64,000 nt of DNA from an uncultured bacterium (GTDB lineage Bacteria > Bacteroidota > Bacteroidia > Bacteroidales > Bacteroidaceae). The notes under the pieces were generated by a model that saw only the letters and a program-made list of their open reading frames with translations, was not told the origin of the DNA and made no database searches. The stretch spans positions 1 to 64,000 of the forward strand of contig CAJMNM010000009.1 of NCBI GenBank assembly GCA_905214795.1. The letters are read 5' to 3'. This document shows positions 1 to 8,037 of the stretch, in pieces. Each line of letters begins with the position of its first letter. Within the stretch, counting starts at the first letter, position 1. The translations under genes and the position numbers were made by a program.

Positions 1-9
1 TTCTTTTTG

Positions 10-83
10 AGCCTCTTGTCGGATTCGAACCAACGACCCCGAGATTACAAATCACGTGCTCTGGCCAACTGAGCTAAAGAGGC
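10..83 (-). tRNA. tRNA-Thr (anticodon UGU)
   Basis: Read on the minus strand this folds as a standard cloverleaf. The acceptor arms GCCTCTT and AAGAGGC pair, the D arm reads TAGCTCAGTTGG, and the T loop is GGTTCGAATCC. The anticodon loop carries TGT, which decodes ACA threonine codons. CCA is not encoded, since TCAA follows the acceptor stem. It lies directly downstream of the SRP RNA on the same strand, so the two are probably processed from one transcript. Confidence 0.96.
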
Positions 84-84
84 G

Positions 85-190
85 GGTGGGAAAGCGATCT
101 GCATCGCGCCGCTACAACCAACTACCCTTGCTGCGATCAAGCCCTGGGGGATTCGAAGGGAGCTGGCCGTACAGGACTTTCCCGTTCTGC
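85..190 (-). ncRNA. ffs: Signal recognition particle RNA (small bacterial type, 4.5S-like)
   Basis: Scaffold RNA of the signal recognition particle, which binds Ffh and helps target membrane proteins during translation. On the minus strand the ends pair (GGGAAAG near 183 with CTTTCCC near 88). The apical part carries the helix-8 signature: CCAGG on one side and AGCAAGG on the other of a short capped helix, within CCCCCAGGGCTTGATCGC then AGCAAGGG. The length of about 100 nt fits the Alu-less bacterial form. The TACCTTTG promoter element ends just upstream, and tRNA-Thr follows after only a few bases. The exact ends are inferred from pairing. Confidence 0.85.
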
Positions 191-195
191 GGTTG

Positions 196-227
196 CAAAG
201 GTATGAACTTTTTTTGTTTCCACCAAA
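196..227 (-). promoter_or_regulatory. Promoter for SRP RNA and tRNA-Thr
   Basis: On the minus strand TACCTTTG (203 to 196) matches the Bacteroidetes -7 consensus TAnnTTTG. A TTTG (227 to 224) sits 20 bp upstream as the -33 element. Predicted initiation near 189 coincides with the 5' end of the SRP RNA. Confidence 0.8.
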
Positions 228-333
228 TTTTTTGCAAAGCTTTTTTTGTTTATTTCTCATAAAAACTCATTTTCAAACATTTATAGAGAACATTTTTTAT
301 TGTCAACATCCCTGTTTTTCCATTATTTTTTCG

Positions 334-341
334 TATTTTTG
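334..341 (+). promoter_or_regulatory. Promoter -7 element upstream of the DUF4199 gene
   Basis: TATTTTTG matches TAnnTTTG and ends 9 bp before the ATG at 351. No clear -33 element is seen. The predicted transcript would start at about 349, so either the 351 start is nearly leaderless or translation begins at the in-frame ATG at 366. Confidence 0.55.
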
Positions 342-350
342 CCGTCTAAT

Positions 351-917
351 ATGAAACAACAAACTATGAATGTCATTCAAGCCAGGCAGATGCGCGCTTT
401 TTCTGCACAATATGGTACTGTGGTTGGATTGTTCTGGATCCTCAGTTTTTCATGCTACATCATCGGATTGGGACATCCCCTTATCGGCAATCTTGGCTTT
501 TTGTTAGGCTTCATGTCTTTTATTGTAGCCGGCTATCTGATCAGACACTTCCGTCGCAACGTGTATGATTTCGGTTTTTTTAGAGCCTGGCGCATGTCAC
601 TGCTTATTTTCATGTACGCTTCACTGCTTTTAGCTGTAGCCCAATATATCTATTTCCGCTATATCGATCAGGGAGCATTAGCCGATACCTATGCCACCAT
701 GCTCACCCAACCCGAGGCACAGCTGATACTTCAAAAAATGATGCCGGGCGACAATGTACAGGAGGTCACACGTCAGACCATTGAGATGCTCCGCTCCATA
801 TCCCCTATCGAAATCACATTTGAATTTTTAATATACAACATTATTCTCGGTGCTTTTTTAGGCATACCGGCCGCATGGATTGGTATTATAGGAAAAGCAA
901 CCCCGAATAACGCCTAA
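351..917 (+). CDS. DUF4199 family membrane protein
   Basis: Small inner-membrane protein of about 188 residues, function unknown. Four hydrophobic segments are visible: near residues 18-40 (starting VGLFWILSFSCYIIGL), 45-65, 80-103, and a C-terminal one around 160-183 ending in a glycine-rich stretch. This is the layout of the DUF4199 family common in Bacteroidetes. The open frame extends upstream to 246, but a promoter-like TATTTTTG lies at 334-341, so I place the start at 351 (366 is also possible). It lies 20 bp before a GT2 glycosyltransferase gene, and the two are probably co-transcribed. This pairing is frequent in the phylum and suggests a link to envelope lipid-linked sugars, but that is inference. 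Confidence 0.85.
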   Translation: MKQQTMNVIQARQMRAFSAQYGTVVGLFWILSFSCYIIGLGHPLIGNLGFLLGFMSFIVAGYLIRHFRRNVYDFGFFRAWRMSLLIFMYASLLLAVAQYIYFRYIDQGALADTYATMLTQPEAQLILQKMMPGDNVQEVTRQTIEMLRSISPIEITFEFLIYNIILGAFLGIPAAWIGIIGKATPNNA

Positions 918-937
918 TATTTTAATATCATCCATCT

Positions 938-1891
938 ATGAATATTTCAGTAGTTGTCCCGCTTTACAACGAGGAAGAATCTATTCCCGAACTTCACGCC
1001 TGGATCAAGCGTGTCATGGACGCCAACAGTTTCAGTTACGAAATCATCTTTGTCAACGATGGCAGTACTGACCATTCATGGCAGGTTATCGAAGATTTGA
1101 GCAAAAAGAATCCCGAAGTCAAAGGCATCAAGTTCCGCCGCAACTATGGTAAAAGCCCCGCTCTGTTTTGCGGATTCAAACGAGCTGCAGGTGACGTGGT
1201 CATTACAATGGATGCCGACCTTCAAGATTCACCCGACGAGATACCCGAACTCTACCGTATGATTACGGAAGATAAATACGATTTGGTGTCCGGTTACAAG
1301 AAAAAGCGTTATGACCCGCTTTCCAAAACCATACCAACCAAATTATTCAATGCTACAGCCAGAAAAGTCAGTGGCATTCACAACCTCCACGACTTTAATT
1401 GTGGCTTGAAAGCCTACCGTAAAGACGTTATAAAAAACATCGAGGTCTATGGCGAGATGCACCGCTATATCCCTTATCTTGCTAAGAACGCCGGTTTCAG
1501 CAAAATAGGTGAAAAAGTTGTTCATCATCAGGCCCGCAAATTCGGCAGTACAAAGTTCGGCGGCTGGAACCGTTTCTTCAACGGATATCTCGACCTGATT
1601 TCCTTATGGTTCCTCAGCAGCTTCGGACTGAAACCCATGCATGTTTTCGGTCTCCTCGGTTCGCTGATGTTCTTCATCGGTTTTATTGCTGTCATCATTG
1701 TCGGTGCGGCTAAGATCTACGCCATGTCCAACGGCATGGACTATCGTCTGATTACAGATTCGCCCTATTTCTACATCGCTCTGACAACAATGATTCTTGG
1801 TACACAACTGTTTGTGGCCGGTTTCCTTGGCGAACTCATCAGCCGCAATGCTCCCGAACGCAACAATTATCAGATTGAAGAAGAAATTTAA
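938..1891 (+). CDS. GT2 family polyprenyl-phosphate glycosyltransferase (DPM1/GtrB/ArnC-like)
   Basis: Predicted to move a sugar from a nucleotide donor onto polyprenyl phosphate at the inner face of the inner membrane. The 317-residue protein begins with the GT-A fold signature VVPLYNEEESIPEL. The nucleotide-binding segment is FVNDGSTDHS near residue 40, and the metal-binding DADLQDSPDEIPEL lies near residue 92. Two hydrophobic helices at about 230-260 and 275-305 anchor the C-terminus, as in GtrB and ArnC. It follows the DUF4199 gene by 20 bp. The sugar and the acceptor pathway cannot be told from sequence; decoration of LPS or another surface glycan is likely. Confidence 0.9.
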   Translation: MNISVVVPLYNEEESIPELHAWIKRVMDANSFSYEIIFVNDGSTDHSWQVIEDLSKKNPEVKGIKFRRNYGKSPALFCGFKRAAGDVVITMDADLQDSPDEIPELYRMITEDKYDLVSGYKKKRYDPLSKTIPTKLFNATARKVSGIHNLHDFNCGLKAYRKDVIKNIEVYGEMHRYIPYLAKNAGFSKIGEKVVHHQARKFGSTKFGGWNRFFNGYLDLISLWFLSSFGLKPMHVFGLLGSLMFFIGFIAVIIVGAAKIYAMSNGMDYRLITDSPYFYIALTTMILGTQLFVAGFLGELISRNAPERNNYQIEEEI

Positions 1892-1945
1892 GCAACCTAT
1901 TTAACAACTAAGGTAAGGCACGTTAGAGGTGCACAACAAACAAGA

Positions 1946-2440
1946 ATGCGAAAACCGAGTAAAATAATGATGGCTGCATGTGTCGCCACACTGGTTCTTA
2001 CAGCCTGTAACACTGTTCTGTGTCCGTTGAACAACACCGTTTACGGCACTTATGGATTCTATGCCAATCTCGACGGAACAGAAAGCAGTGTCAGCATACA
2101 AGACACACTCACCATTAAGGCTGCTGGCACAGACTCTATCCTCATCAACAGAGTAGCCAACGCGCGAGAGGTTGAATTGCCATTCAGCTTCACGGCCGGT
2201 GTAGACACTCTGATATTTGAATTTGTCAACGAAGCGCAGCAGCTGCGTACCGATACCATATGGATATCTAAAGACAACCTTCCGCACTATGAGTCACCGG
2301 AGTGTCCGGCCGCTATGTTTCATTACGTCACTAACGTAAGAAGTACCCATATACTGATAGACTCAGTCTATGTCGTCAACCCGAACATCAACTACAATGC
2401 GTCAGAAAATTTTAAGATCTATTTCCGTACTGCTAATTAG
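1946..2440 (+). CDS. DUF6452-like lipoprotein
   Basis: Exported protein of 164 residues. The N-terminus has a basic start, a hydrophobic stretch and a lipobox LTAC with the lipidated cysteine at residue 21, so it should be a membrane lipoprotein. The rest is beta-rich and threonine-rich, with paired segments such as ADTLIFEF-type strands, and resembles the Bacteroidetes DUF6452 family of unknown function. Its 3' end overlaps the start of the next gene by 44 bp, and the next gene also encodes an exported protein, so the two are translationally linked and probably act together in the envelope. The family name comes from memory of its gene order and general look. Confidence 0.75.
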   Translation: MRKPSKIMMAACVATLVLTACNTVLCPLNNTVYGTYGFYANLDGTESSVSIQDTLTIKAAGTDSILINRVANAREVELPFSFTAGVDTLIFEFVNEAQQLRTDTIWISKDNLPHYESPECPAAMFHYVTNVRSTHILIDSVYVVNPNINYNASENFKIYFRTAN

Positions 2441-3116
2441 TCTCCTGTACCCTATACTCTCCGGCGTACAGCCATTACAGGCACAAAACCAGAACAAGCA
2501 GGATACCAAAGAAGAAAAAGAAGCAGAAGATTTGACTAAACCGGCACCGGTTTTCGCTGGTGTAGCGGTATCAGCCGATCTCGTAGGAGTTGTCATGAAA
2601 CTGATGGATAACGACTATGCACAAATGGAAGTGGCTGCCCGTCTCAACTTTAAGGAACGTTTTTTCCCTATATTCGAATTAGGATATGGCGAAAGCGATT
2701 TCACCAGCGATGAGACAGGAAACGTATACAAAGCCAAAGCGCCATATTTCCGCATCGGTCTGGACTATAACTTCAAAAAGAACTGGAGGTCCGGAAGCCG
2801 GTTATATGGCGGACTGCGCTATGCGTTTACCTCCTTCAATTACGATTTGGCAGTACCCGGCTTTAACGACCCTGTATGGAACCGTCCTGTTGAATTCAAC
2901 TATAAGGACCTGAAAGCCAATTACCACTGGGCTGAAGCCGTATTCGGCATAGAGACACGTATCTGGAGTATTTTCCGTTTGGGATGGGATGTGCGTTATA
3001 AATTGCGCTTCGCGCACAGCGAAAGCAGTTTCGGTTCTCCATGGTACGTACCGGGATTCGGCAAAAACAGTTCCTCATGCCTTGGAGGAACATTCAAAGT
3101 CATTTTCGACATTTAA
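2397..3116 (+). CDS. DUF6048-like outer-membrane beta-barrel protein
   Basis: About 239 residues with a clear signal peptide (start MRQKILRSISVLLISLL, cleavage after LQAQ near residue 30). The mature part has alternating hydrophobic and aromatic strands and ends in an aromatic/aliphatic C-terminus (KVIFDI), typical of an outer-membrane barrel. I chose the ATG at 2397 because it begins the signal peptide; the open frame runs back to 2370 but adds only non-signal residues. It overlaps the upstream DUF6452-like lipoprotein gene by 44 bp, and this pair is commonly kept together in Bacteroidales. Function unknown; an assembly or structural role at the outer membrane is a guess. Confidence 0.8.
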   Translation: MRQKILRSISVLLISLLYPILSGVQPLQAQNQNKQDTKEEKEAEDLTKPAPVFAGVAVSADLVGVVMKLMDNDYAQMEVAARLNFKERFFPIFELGYGESDFTSDETGNVYKAKAPYFRIGLDYNFKKNWRSGSRLYGGLRYAFTSFNYDLAVPGFNDPVWNRPVEFNYKDLKANYHWAEAVFGIETRIWSIFRLGWDVRYKLRFAHSESSFGSPWYVPGFGKNSSSCLGGTFKVIFDI

Positions 3117-3159
3117 AAACATACGTCCCAATTAGCCACACACAATCACAAACAGAAAT

Positions 3160-3726
3160 ATGACCATCACTGAATCGATATTAATCGGACTTGCCTTAGC
3201 CATGGACTGCTTTACAGTAAGTCTCACAACCGGCTCCATTGCCAAACGCTTCGTGCCACGCCCCATGTGGACCATGATTCTTCTTTTCGGCCTTTTCCAG
3301 GGCGGCATGACTTTAATCGGATGGCGTGTAAGCACATTGTTCAGCCATTATCTAGAACCGGTAGACCATTGGATAGCATTTGCTCTCCTGACTTATATCG
3401 GCATCAGAATGATTCTCGAAGGTTTCAAGTCCGAGGAAGAAAAAGATTTCAACCCCTTAAGCTATACCAACATTCTCACCTTGTCAGTAGCCACCAGCAT
3501 TGACGCCATGGCCATCGGCGTATCCATGGCTTTCATGAGAATGACTACATGGGACTCCGTGCTATGCCCCTCGGCCATCATTGCCATTCTGTCCTCACTG
3601 CTCACCGTATGCGGACTGACAGCCGGCATCATTGTCGGGAAAAAAATACCATTTGCCCTTGAACCGGCCGGCGGTATCATTTTAATTGGCATCGGCATAA
3701 AAATACTTGTTGAACATTTAAGTTGA
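3160..3726 (+). CDS. mntP: MntP-type manganese efflux pump
   Basis: Inner-membrane exporter that removes excess Mn(II). The 188-residue length is typical of MntP (former DUF204). Six transmembrane helices can be traced. Both family repeats carry the conserved membrane aspartates, seen as LALAMDCFTVSL near residue 12 and ATSIDAMAIGVS near residue 111. The last helix (GGIILIGIGIKIL) runs to the C-terminus. The next gene, apbE, begins right at its end. No yybP-ykoY riboswitch-like structure is recognisable in the 43-bp upstream gap, so manganese control is not visible here. Confidence 0.93.
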   Translation: MTITESILIGLALAMDCFTVSLTTGSIAKRFVPRPMWTMILLFGLFQGGMTLIGWRVSTLFSHYLEPVDHWIAFALLTYIGIRMILEGFKSEEEKDFNPLSYTNILTLSVATSIDAMAIGVSMAFMRMTTWDSVLCPSAIIAILSSLLTVCGLTAGIIVGKKIPFALEPAGGIILIGIGIKILVEHLS

Positions 3727-3737
3727 ACAGATTGAAT

Positions 3738-4769
3738 ATGAATAATAACAGAAAAAAATTACGTTGGCAGATACCATTTCTGCTATTTCTCATCATTGGC
3801 AGCATTTACGTAATCAGCACACAAAAACAAATCCCCTTCCAAAAAGAAGAAGGAACTGTTTTCGGCACATTCTATCATGTAACCTACCAGTGCGATTCCA
3901 GCCTGCAACATGAGATTGCAGCCGAACTTCAGAAAGTAGACGCTTCATTGTCTCCATTCAATAAGAATTCGGTCATCAGCCGCATCAACCGTAATGAGGA
4001 TATGCGTCCCGACTCCATGTTTACAGAAGTGTTCAATCTCTCACGCCTTATCAGCATGAACACCGATGGAGCCTTCGATATTACGGTAGCTCCCTTGGTC
4101 AATGCGTGGGGCTTCGGCTTCAAGAACAGCAGCAACGTCACAAAAGAACTGGTTGACAGTCTGCTCCAGTTTGTAGGCTACGAAAAAGTGCGAATCGCAG
4201 ACGGTTGCGTGGTTAAAGACGACCCGCGTATCATTCTCGACTGTAGTGCCGTGGCTAAAGGATACGGTTCTGATGCCGTAGCCCGACTTTTCGACCGTAA
4301 AGGCATTAAAAACTATATGATAGAAATCGGTGGCGAACTGGTCATCAAAGGCATGAATCCAAAAAATCAGAAGTGGAGCGTGGGCATTCAGAAACCGACA
4401 GATGACACACTTCATCTCCAGAACGATTTGCAGACCATCCTGAAAATCACCAACCGTGCCATGGCTACATCCGGCAACTACCGCAACTTTTATTATAAAG
4501 ACGGTAAGAAATACGCCCACACCATAGATCCCAAGAGCGGCTATCCGGTACAACACTCCATTCTTTCCTCAACCATATTGGCCAAAGACTGCGCTACAGC
4601 CGACGCATATGCGACAGCATTCATGGTGATGGGACTCGAATCGGCTAAAAATGTACTGAAACGCCATCCCGAGATTGACGCCTACTTTATTTATGCGGAC
4701 GAGAAAGGCAACAACCAGATTTATATGACCGACGGTATGAAGAAATATATCGATACCACCGGACAATAA
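3738..4769 (+). CDS. apbE: FAD:protein FMN transferase (ApbE)
   Basis: Flavinyltransferase that attaches FMN covalently to a threonine in targets such as the NqrB/NqrC and RnfD/RnfG subunits, acting on the periplasmic side. From the ATG at 3738 the protein has about 343 residues. A single hydrophobic helix (IPFLLFLIIGSIYVI) replaces the lipobox seen in many ApbEs. Family motifs follow in order: VFGTFYHVTY, the SxxNxxS-type SPFNKNSVISRIN, TDGAFDITVAPLVNAWGFG, DCSAVAKGYGSD, IGGELVIKG, ATSGNYRNFY, HTIDPKSGYPV and DAYATAFMVMG, which holds the Mg/FAD-binding acidic residue. A TTG at 3723 overlapping the mntP stop is an alternative start but gives a weaker N-terminus. Confidence 0.93.
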   Translation: MNNNRKKLRWQIPFLLFLIIGSIYVISTQKQIPFQKEEGTVFGTFYHVTYQCDSSLQHEIAAELQKVDASLSPFNKNSVISRINRNEDMRPDSMFTEVFNLSRLISMNTDGAFDITVAPLVNAWGFGFKNSSNVTKELVDSLLQFVGYEKVRIADGCVVKDDPRIILDCSAVAKGYGSDAVARLFDRKGIKNYMIEIGGELVIKGMNPKNQKWSVGIQKPTDDTLHLQNDLQTILKITNRAMATSGNYRNFYYKDGKKYAHTIDPKSGYPVQHSILSSTILAKDCATADAYATAFMVMGLESAKNVLKRHPEIDAYFIYADEKGNNQIYMTDGMKKYIDTTGQ

Positions 4770-4771
4770 GC

Positions 4772-5446
4772 ATGGAACACATCACATTCGACATATTATC
4801 CGAGCTGCCCCTGTTCTACGGAATCGGGCACAAAGAAATGGAAGATTTCATCCGGGATGTTCCCTACCGCATCCGCAACTTTAACCCGGGAGACACACTT
4901 GCCATGCAAGACCAGTCGTGTTCCTCACTCTTTATCCCCTTCAAAGGAGTACTTTCCGTACAGACCTATTCCGACAACAAGCGTTATTCATTTCAGGAAT
5001 TTCTGCAGGCACCGGTCGCTCTTCAGCCCGAATCATTATACGGCATTGCGCCACGCTATACCCATACCTATACGGCACAGACCGAGGTGCGGGCGCTCAT
5101 CCTGCCCAAAGACAGCGTTACAACTTTGTTCCGCGAAATTGAAATATTCAGGCTCAACACCGTCAATCTGCTGGCAACCAAAATTTACAGACTGCAAAAG
5201 AAAGCCACCCACGACCTGTCCGGTAACACGTCACAACGTATCGTACGTTTCATTGTCAACCACGCTTCATACCCGGCCGGTGAAAAGACTCTCTTTATCA
5301 GCATGAGCCATTTGGCAATACAACTTAACGACACACGTCTCAATATCTCATTAGCCCTCCGGGAGATGGAACGGAAAGGACTTGTCCTGCTTCAACGCCG
5401 GAAGATTATTGTTCCGGCACTAGAAAAACTGATTAAAAACATTTAA
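4772..5446 (+). CDS. Crp/Fnr family transcriptional regulator
   Basis: Cytoplasmic DNA-binding regulator of 224 residues. The N-terminal two-thirds is a cyclic-nucleotide-binding-type beta-roll (NPGDTLAMQDQSCSSLFIPFKGVLSV, about residues 35-65) joined by a long dimerisation helix around residues 125-150. The C-terminal winged helix contains a HTH segment at about 178-200 (MSHLAIQLNDTRLNISLALREM). No cysteine cluster of the FNR type is seen at the N-terminus, and the residues that bind cAMP in CRP are not obvious, so the ligand is unknown. It starts 2 bp after apbE, which suggests co-transcription and perhaps control of redox or respiratory genes. Confidence 0.88.
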   Translation: MEHITFDILSELPLFYGIGHKEMEDFIRDVPYRIRNFNPGDTLAMQDQSCSSLFIPFKGVLSVQTYSDNKRYSFQEFLQAPVALQPESLYGIAPRYTHTYTAQTEVRALILPKDSVTTLFREIEIFRLNTVNLLATKIYRLQKKATHDLSGNTSQRIVRFIVNHASYPAGEKTLFISMSHLAIQLNDTRLNISLALREMERKGLVLLQRRKIIVPALEKLIKNI

Positions 5447-5468
5447 CGACCAATCAACATATACAACA

Positions 5469-7580
5469 ATGGAAAATAACATAAAGGCGCAACAAGCCGA
5501 AACAAATTCAAATATATCAGACAATACCAGACAGAATCCGTTCTTCAGCGAAGATTACGGCACTCCCCATAATACAGCTCCTTTTACCTCCATCAGACTT
5601 GAGGATTATGAGCCCGCCTTTATGGAAGGTATACGCCGTGATGACGAAATGAACGAACAAATCATCAACAATCCCGAAGAACCTACATTCGACAACACCA
5701 TAGCATGGACCGTTCCGGACAATCTGCTCGGACGCGTCAGCAATGTGTTTTTCAATCTTCTCAGCGCTGAAACCAACGACGAGATGGATGCCCTGGCACA
5801 GAAAATGTCTCCCATCCTTACGGAACATGCCAACAACATTCTTCTCAACGAAAAACTCTTTGCCCGCATCAAAGCCGTCTATGAACATCACCGCGAGCTC
5901 GCCCCCGAGGAGCAGATGTTACTGGAGAAGACCTACGACGCCTTTGTCCGCAACGGCGCTAACCTGCCCGAAGACAAGAAACAGCATCTGCGCGAGCTTT
6001 CCAAAGAACTCAGCCAGCTGACCTTGCAGTTCTCACAGAACAACCTGAAGGAAACCAACGCCTTCCAGCTTCACCTGACAGACGAGAACGACCTTTCAGG
6101 CCTTCCCGACAGCGCGAAAGAGGCTGCCGCGCTGGCTGCCAAAGAAAAAAATCTTGAAGGATGGCTGTTCACCCTTCATGCTCCGAGCTACAACCCGTTC
6201 ATGACCTATGCGGACAACCGGGAATTACGCCGCCGCATGTATATGGCCCGCAACACCATCTGCACCCACGATAACGAATACAACAACATAGACATCGTAA
6301 AACGTATCGTCAACCTGCGGCGCGAACGCGCCCAGCTTCTGGGTTACAACACCTACGCCGACTTTGTCCTCAAGAAAAGAATGGCCGAGAACAGCGACAA
6401 TGTCTACAATCTGCTGAACGAACTGCTCAAGGCCTATATGCCTACAGCCCGAAAAGAAGTTCACGAAACCGAGGAACTGGCACGCCGTACCGAAGGTGAA
6501 GACTTTGTCATGCAGCCCTGGGACTTTGCCTACTATGCCCACAAGTTGCAAATGGAGAAGTATAACATCGACAGCGAGATGCTGCGTCCCTACTTCGAAC
6601 TGTCAAAAGTCAAGAAAGGCGTATTTGGCCTTGCAACCCGCCTTTACGGTATTACCTTCAAGGAGAATCCCGACATACCGGTTTATCATCCGGATGTCAC
6701 AGCCTACGAAGTCTTCGACAAAGACGGCAGCTATCTGGCCGTACTCTATACAGACTTCCATCCCCGCGAGGGCAAACAGAGCGGCGCGTGGATGACATCA
6801 TACAAAGAACAGTGGATTGACAAGGAAGAAGGCAACAGCCGCCCTCACGTTTCCGTCACCATGAACCTGACCAAACCCACCGAAGACAAACCGGCACTGC
6901 TCACACTCGGCGAGGTAGAAACATTCTTACACGAATTCGGCCATGCCCTGCACGGCATTTTTGCCAATACGCGCTTTGAAAGCATGAGCGGCACCAATGT
7001 TTACTGGGATTTTGTGGAACTTCCTTCACAAATTATGGAAAACTTTGCCGTAGAACGCGATTTTTTAAATACCTTTGCCTCACACTATCAGACGGGCGAA
7101 TCGATGCCGCAAGACCTGATAGACCGCATCATACAGAGCCGGAACTTCAACGTAGCCTACGCCTGCATCCGTCAGGTCAGCTTCGGCCTGCTCGACATGG
7201 CCTATTATACGCTCAGCACACCGTTCGACCAGGACGTTATGACTTTCGAAAAGGAAGCATGGGCCGACGCCCAGCTATTCCCGCAATTGCCCGACACCTG
7301 CATGAGTGTCCAGTTCGGCCACATCATGTCCGGCGGATATGCGGCAGGTTATTACAGCTATAAATGGGCCGAAGTACTCGATGCCGACGCATTCTCTCTG
7401 TTTAAGGAAAAAGGTATATTCAACCGTGAGGTGGCACAAAGCTTCCGTGACAACATCCTTTCCAAGGGCGGCACAGAACCACCGATGGTACTTTACAAAC
7501 GTTTCCGCGGACACGAGCCGCGCATCGACGCGCTGCTTGAGCGTAACGGCATCCGGCCACACAAAAAAGACATGCAATGA
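5469..7580 (+). CDS. dcp: Peptidyl-dipeptidase Dcp (M3 family)
   Basis: Zinc metallopeptidase that releases dipeptides from the C-terminus of oligopeptides. At 703 residues it matches full-length Dcp. The zinc-binding motif HEFGH lies at residues 488-492, with the M3 context TFLHEFGHALHGIF. The third ligand glutamate is in the following WDFVELPSQIMENF segment. The substrate-binding loop near the end (FGHIMSGGYAAGYYSYKWAEVLDADAF split over 615-645) is typical of Dcp/oligopeptidase A. No signal peptide is present, so it is cytoplasmic. Its stop overlaps the start of the next gene by 4 bp (ATGA). Confidence 0.95.
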   Translation: MENNIKAQQAETNSNISDNTRQNPFFSEDYGTPHNTAPFTSIRLEDYEPAFMEGIRRDDEMNEQIINNPEEPTFDNTIAWTVPDNLLGRVSNVFFNLLSAETNDEMDALAQKMSPILTEHANNILLNEKLFARIKAVYEHHRELAPEEQMLLEKTYDAFVRNGANLPEDKKQHLRELSKELSQLTLQFSQNNLKETNAFQLHLTDENDLSGLPDSAKEAAALAAKEKNLEGWLFTLHAPSYNPFMTYADNRELRRRMYMARNTICTHDNEYNNIDIVKRIVNLRRERAQLLGYNTYADFVLKKRMAENSDNVYNLLNELLKAYMPTARKEVHETEELARRTEGEDFVMQPWDFAYYAHKLQMEKYNIDSEMLRPYFELSKVKKGVFGLATRLYGITFKENPDIPVYHPDVTAYEVFDKDGSYLAVLYTDFHPREGKQSGAWMTSYKEQWIDKEEGNSRPHVSVTMNLTKPTEDKPALLTLGEVETFLHEFGHALHGIFANTRFESMSGTNVYWDFVELPSQIMENFAVERDFLNTFASHYQTGESMPQDLIDRIIQSRNFNVAYACIRQVSFGLLDMAYYTLSTPFDQDVMTFEKEAWADAQLFPQLPDTCMSVQFGHIMSGGYAAGYYSYKWAEVLDADAFSLFKEKGIFNREVAQSFRDNILSKGGTEPPMVLYKRFRGHEPRIDALLERNGIRPHKKDMQ

Positions 7581-8014
7581 GAACACCCGAAGAAAAACAG
7601 CACGAATTAGACCTGCGCTATCTGCGCATGGCAAAGATATGGGCTGAAAACAGCTATTGCGAACGGCGCAAAGTCGGTGCCCTTATCGTCAAAGACAAGA
7701 TGATTATCTCTGACGGATACAACGGCACACCGGCCGGTTTCGAGAACATTTGCGAAGACGAGAACAATGTCACCAAACCATACGTTCTGCATGCCGAGGC
7801 CAACGCCATCACCAAAATAGCCCGTTCAAGCAACAACAGCCAGGGCGCCACCATGTACGTCACCGACGCTCCGTGCATCGAATGCGCCAAACTGATTATA
7901 CAGGCCGGCATCAGAAAAGTGTTCTACTCCCGGCAGTACCGTCTGACCGACGGTGCCGACCTGCTGAAACGCGCCGGCGTCGAAGTCCATTTTCTTCCTC
8001 TTGACGAAGAATAA
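7577..8014 (+). CDS. Deoxycytidylate deaminase-like zinc deaminase (ComEB family)
   Basis: Predicted to convert dCMP to dUMP, feeding dTMP synthesis. The 145-residue protein has the zinc-dependent deaminase signatures HAEANAI near residue 73 (histidine ligand plus catalytic glutamate) and TDAPCIECAK near residue 96 (two cysteine ligands). The N-terminal motif WAENSYCERRKVGALIVKD is typical of dCMP deaminases of the ComEB group. It is translationally coupled to dcp through a 4-bp overlap and is followed closely by the CtpA gene. The exact substrate (dCMP rather than another pyrimidine) is inferred from the family. Confidence 0.9.
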   Translation: MRTPEEKQHELDLRYLRMAKIWAENSYCERRKVGALIVKDKMIISDGYNGTPAGFENICEDENNVTKPYVLHAEANAITKIARSSNNSQGATMYVTDAPCIECAKLIIQAGIRKVFYSRQYRLTDGADLLKRAGVEVHFLPLDEE

Positions 8015-8037
8015 ACAAACATAAAAAGCTATACATT

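Noticed and set aside
45..262. Two short ORFs on opposite strands near the left end
   Set aside because: Both overlap the tRNA and SRP RNA.
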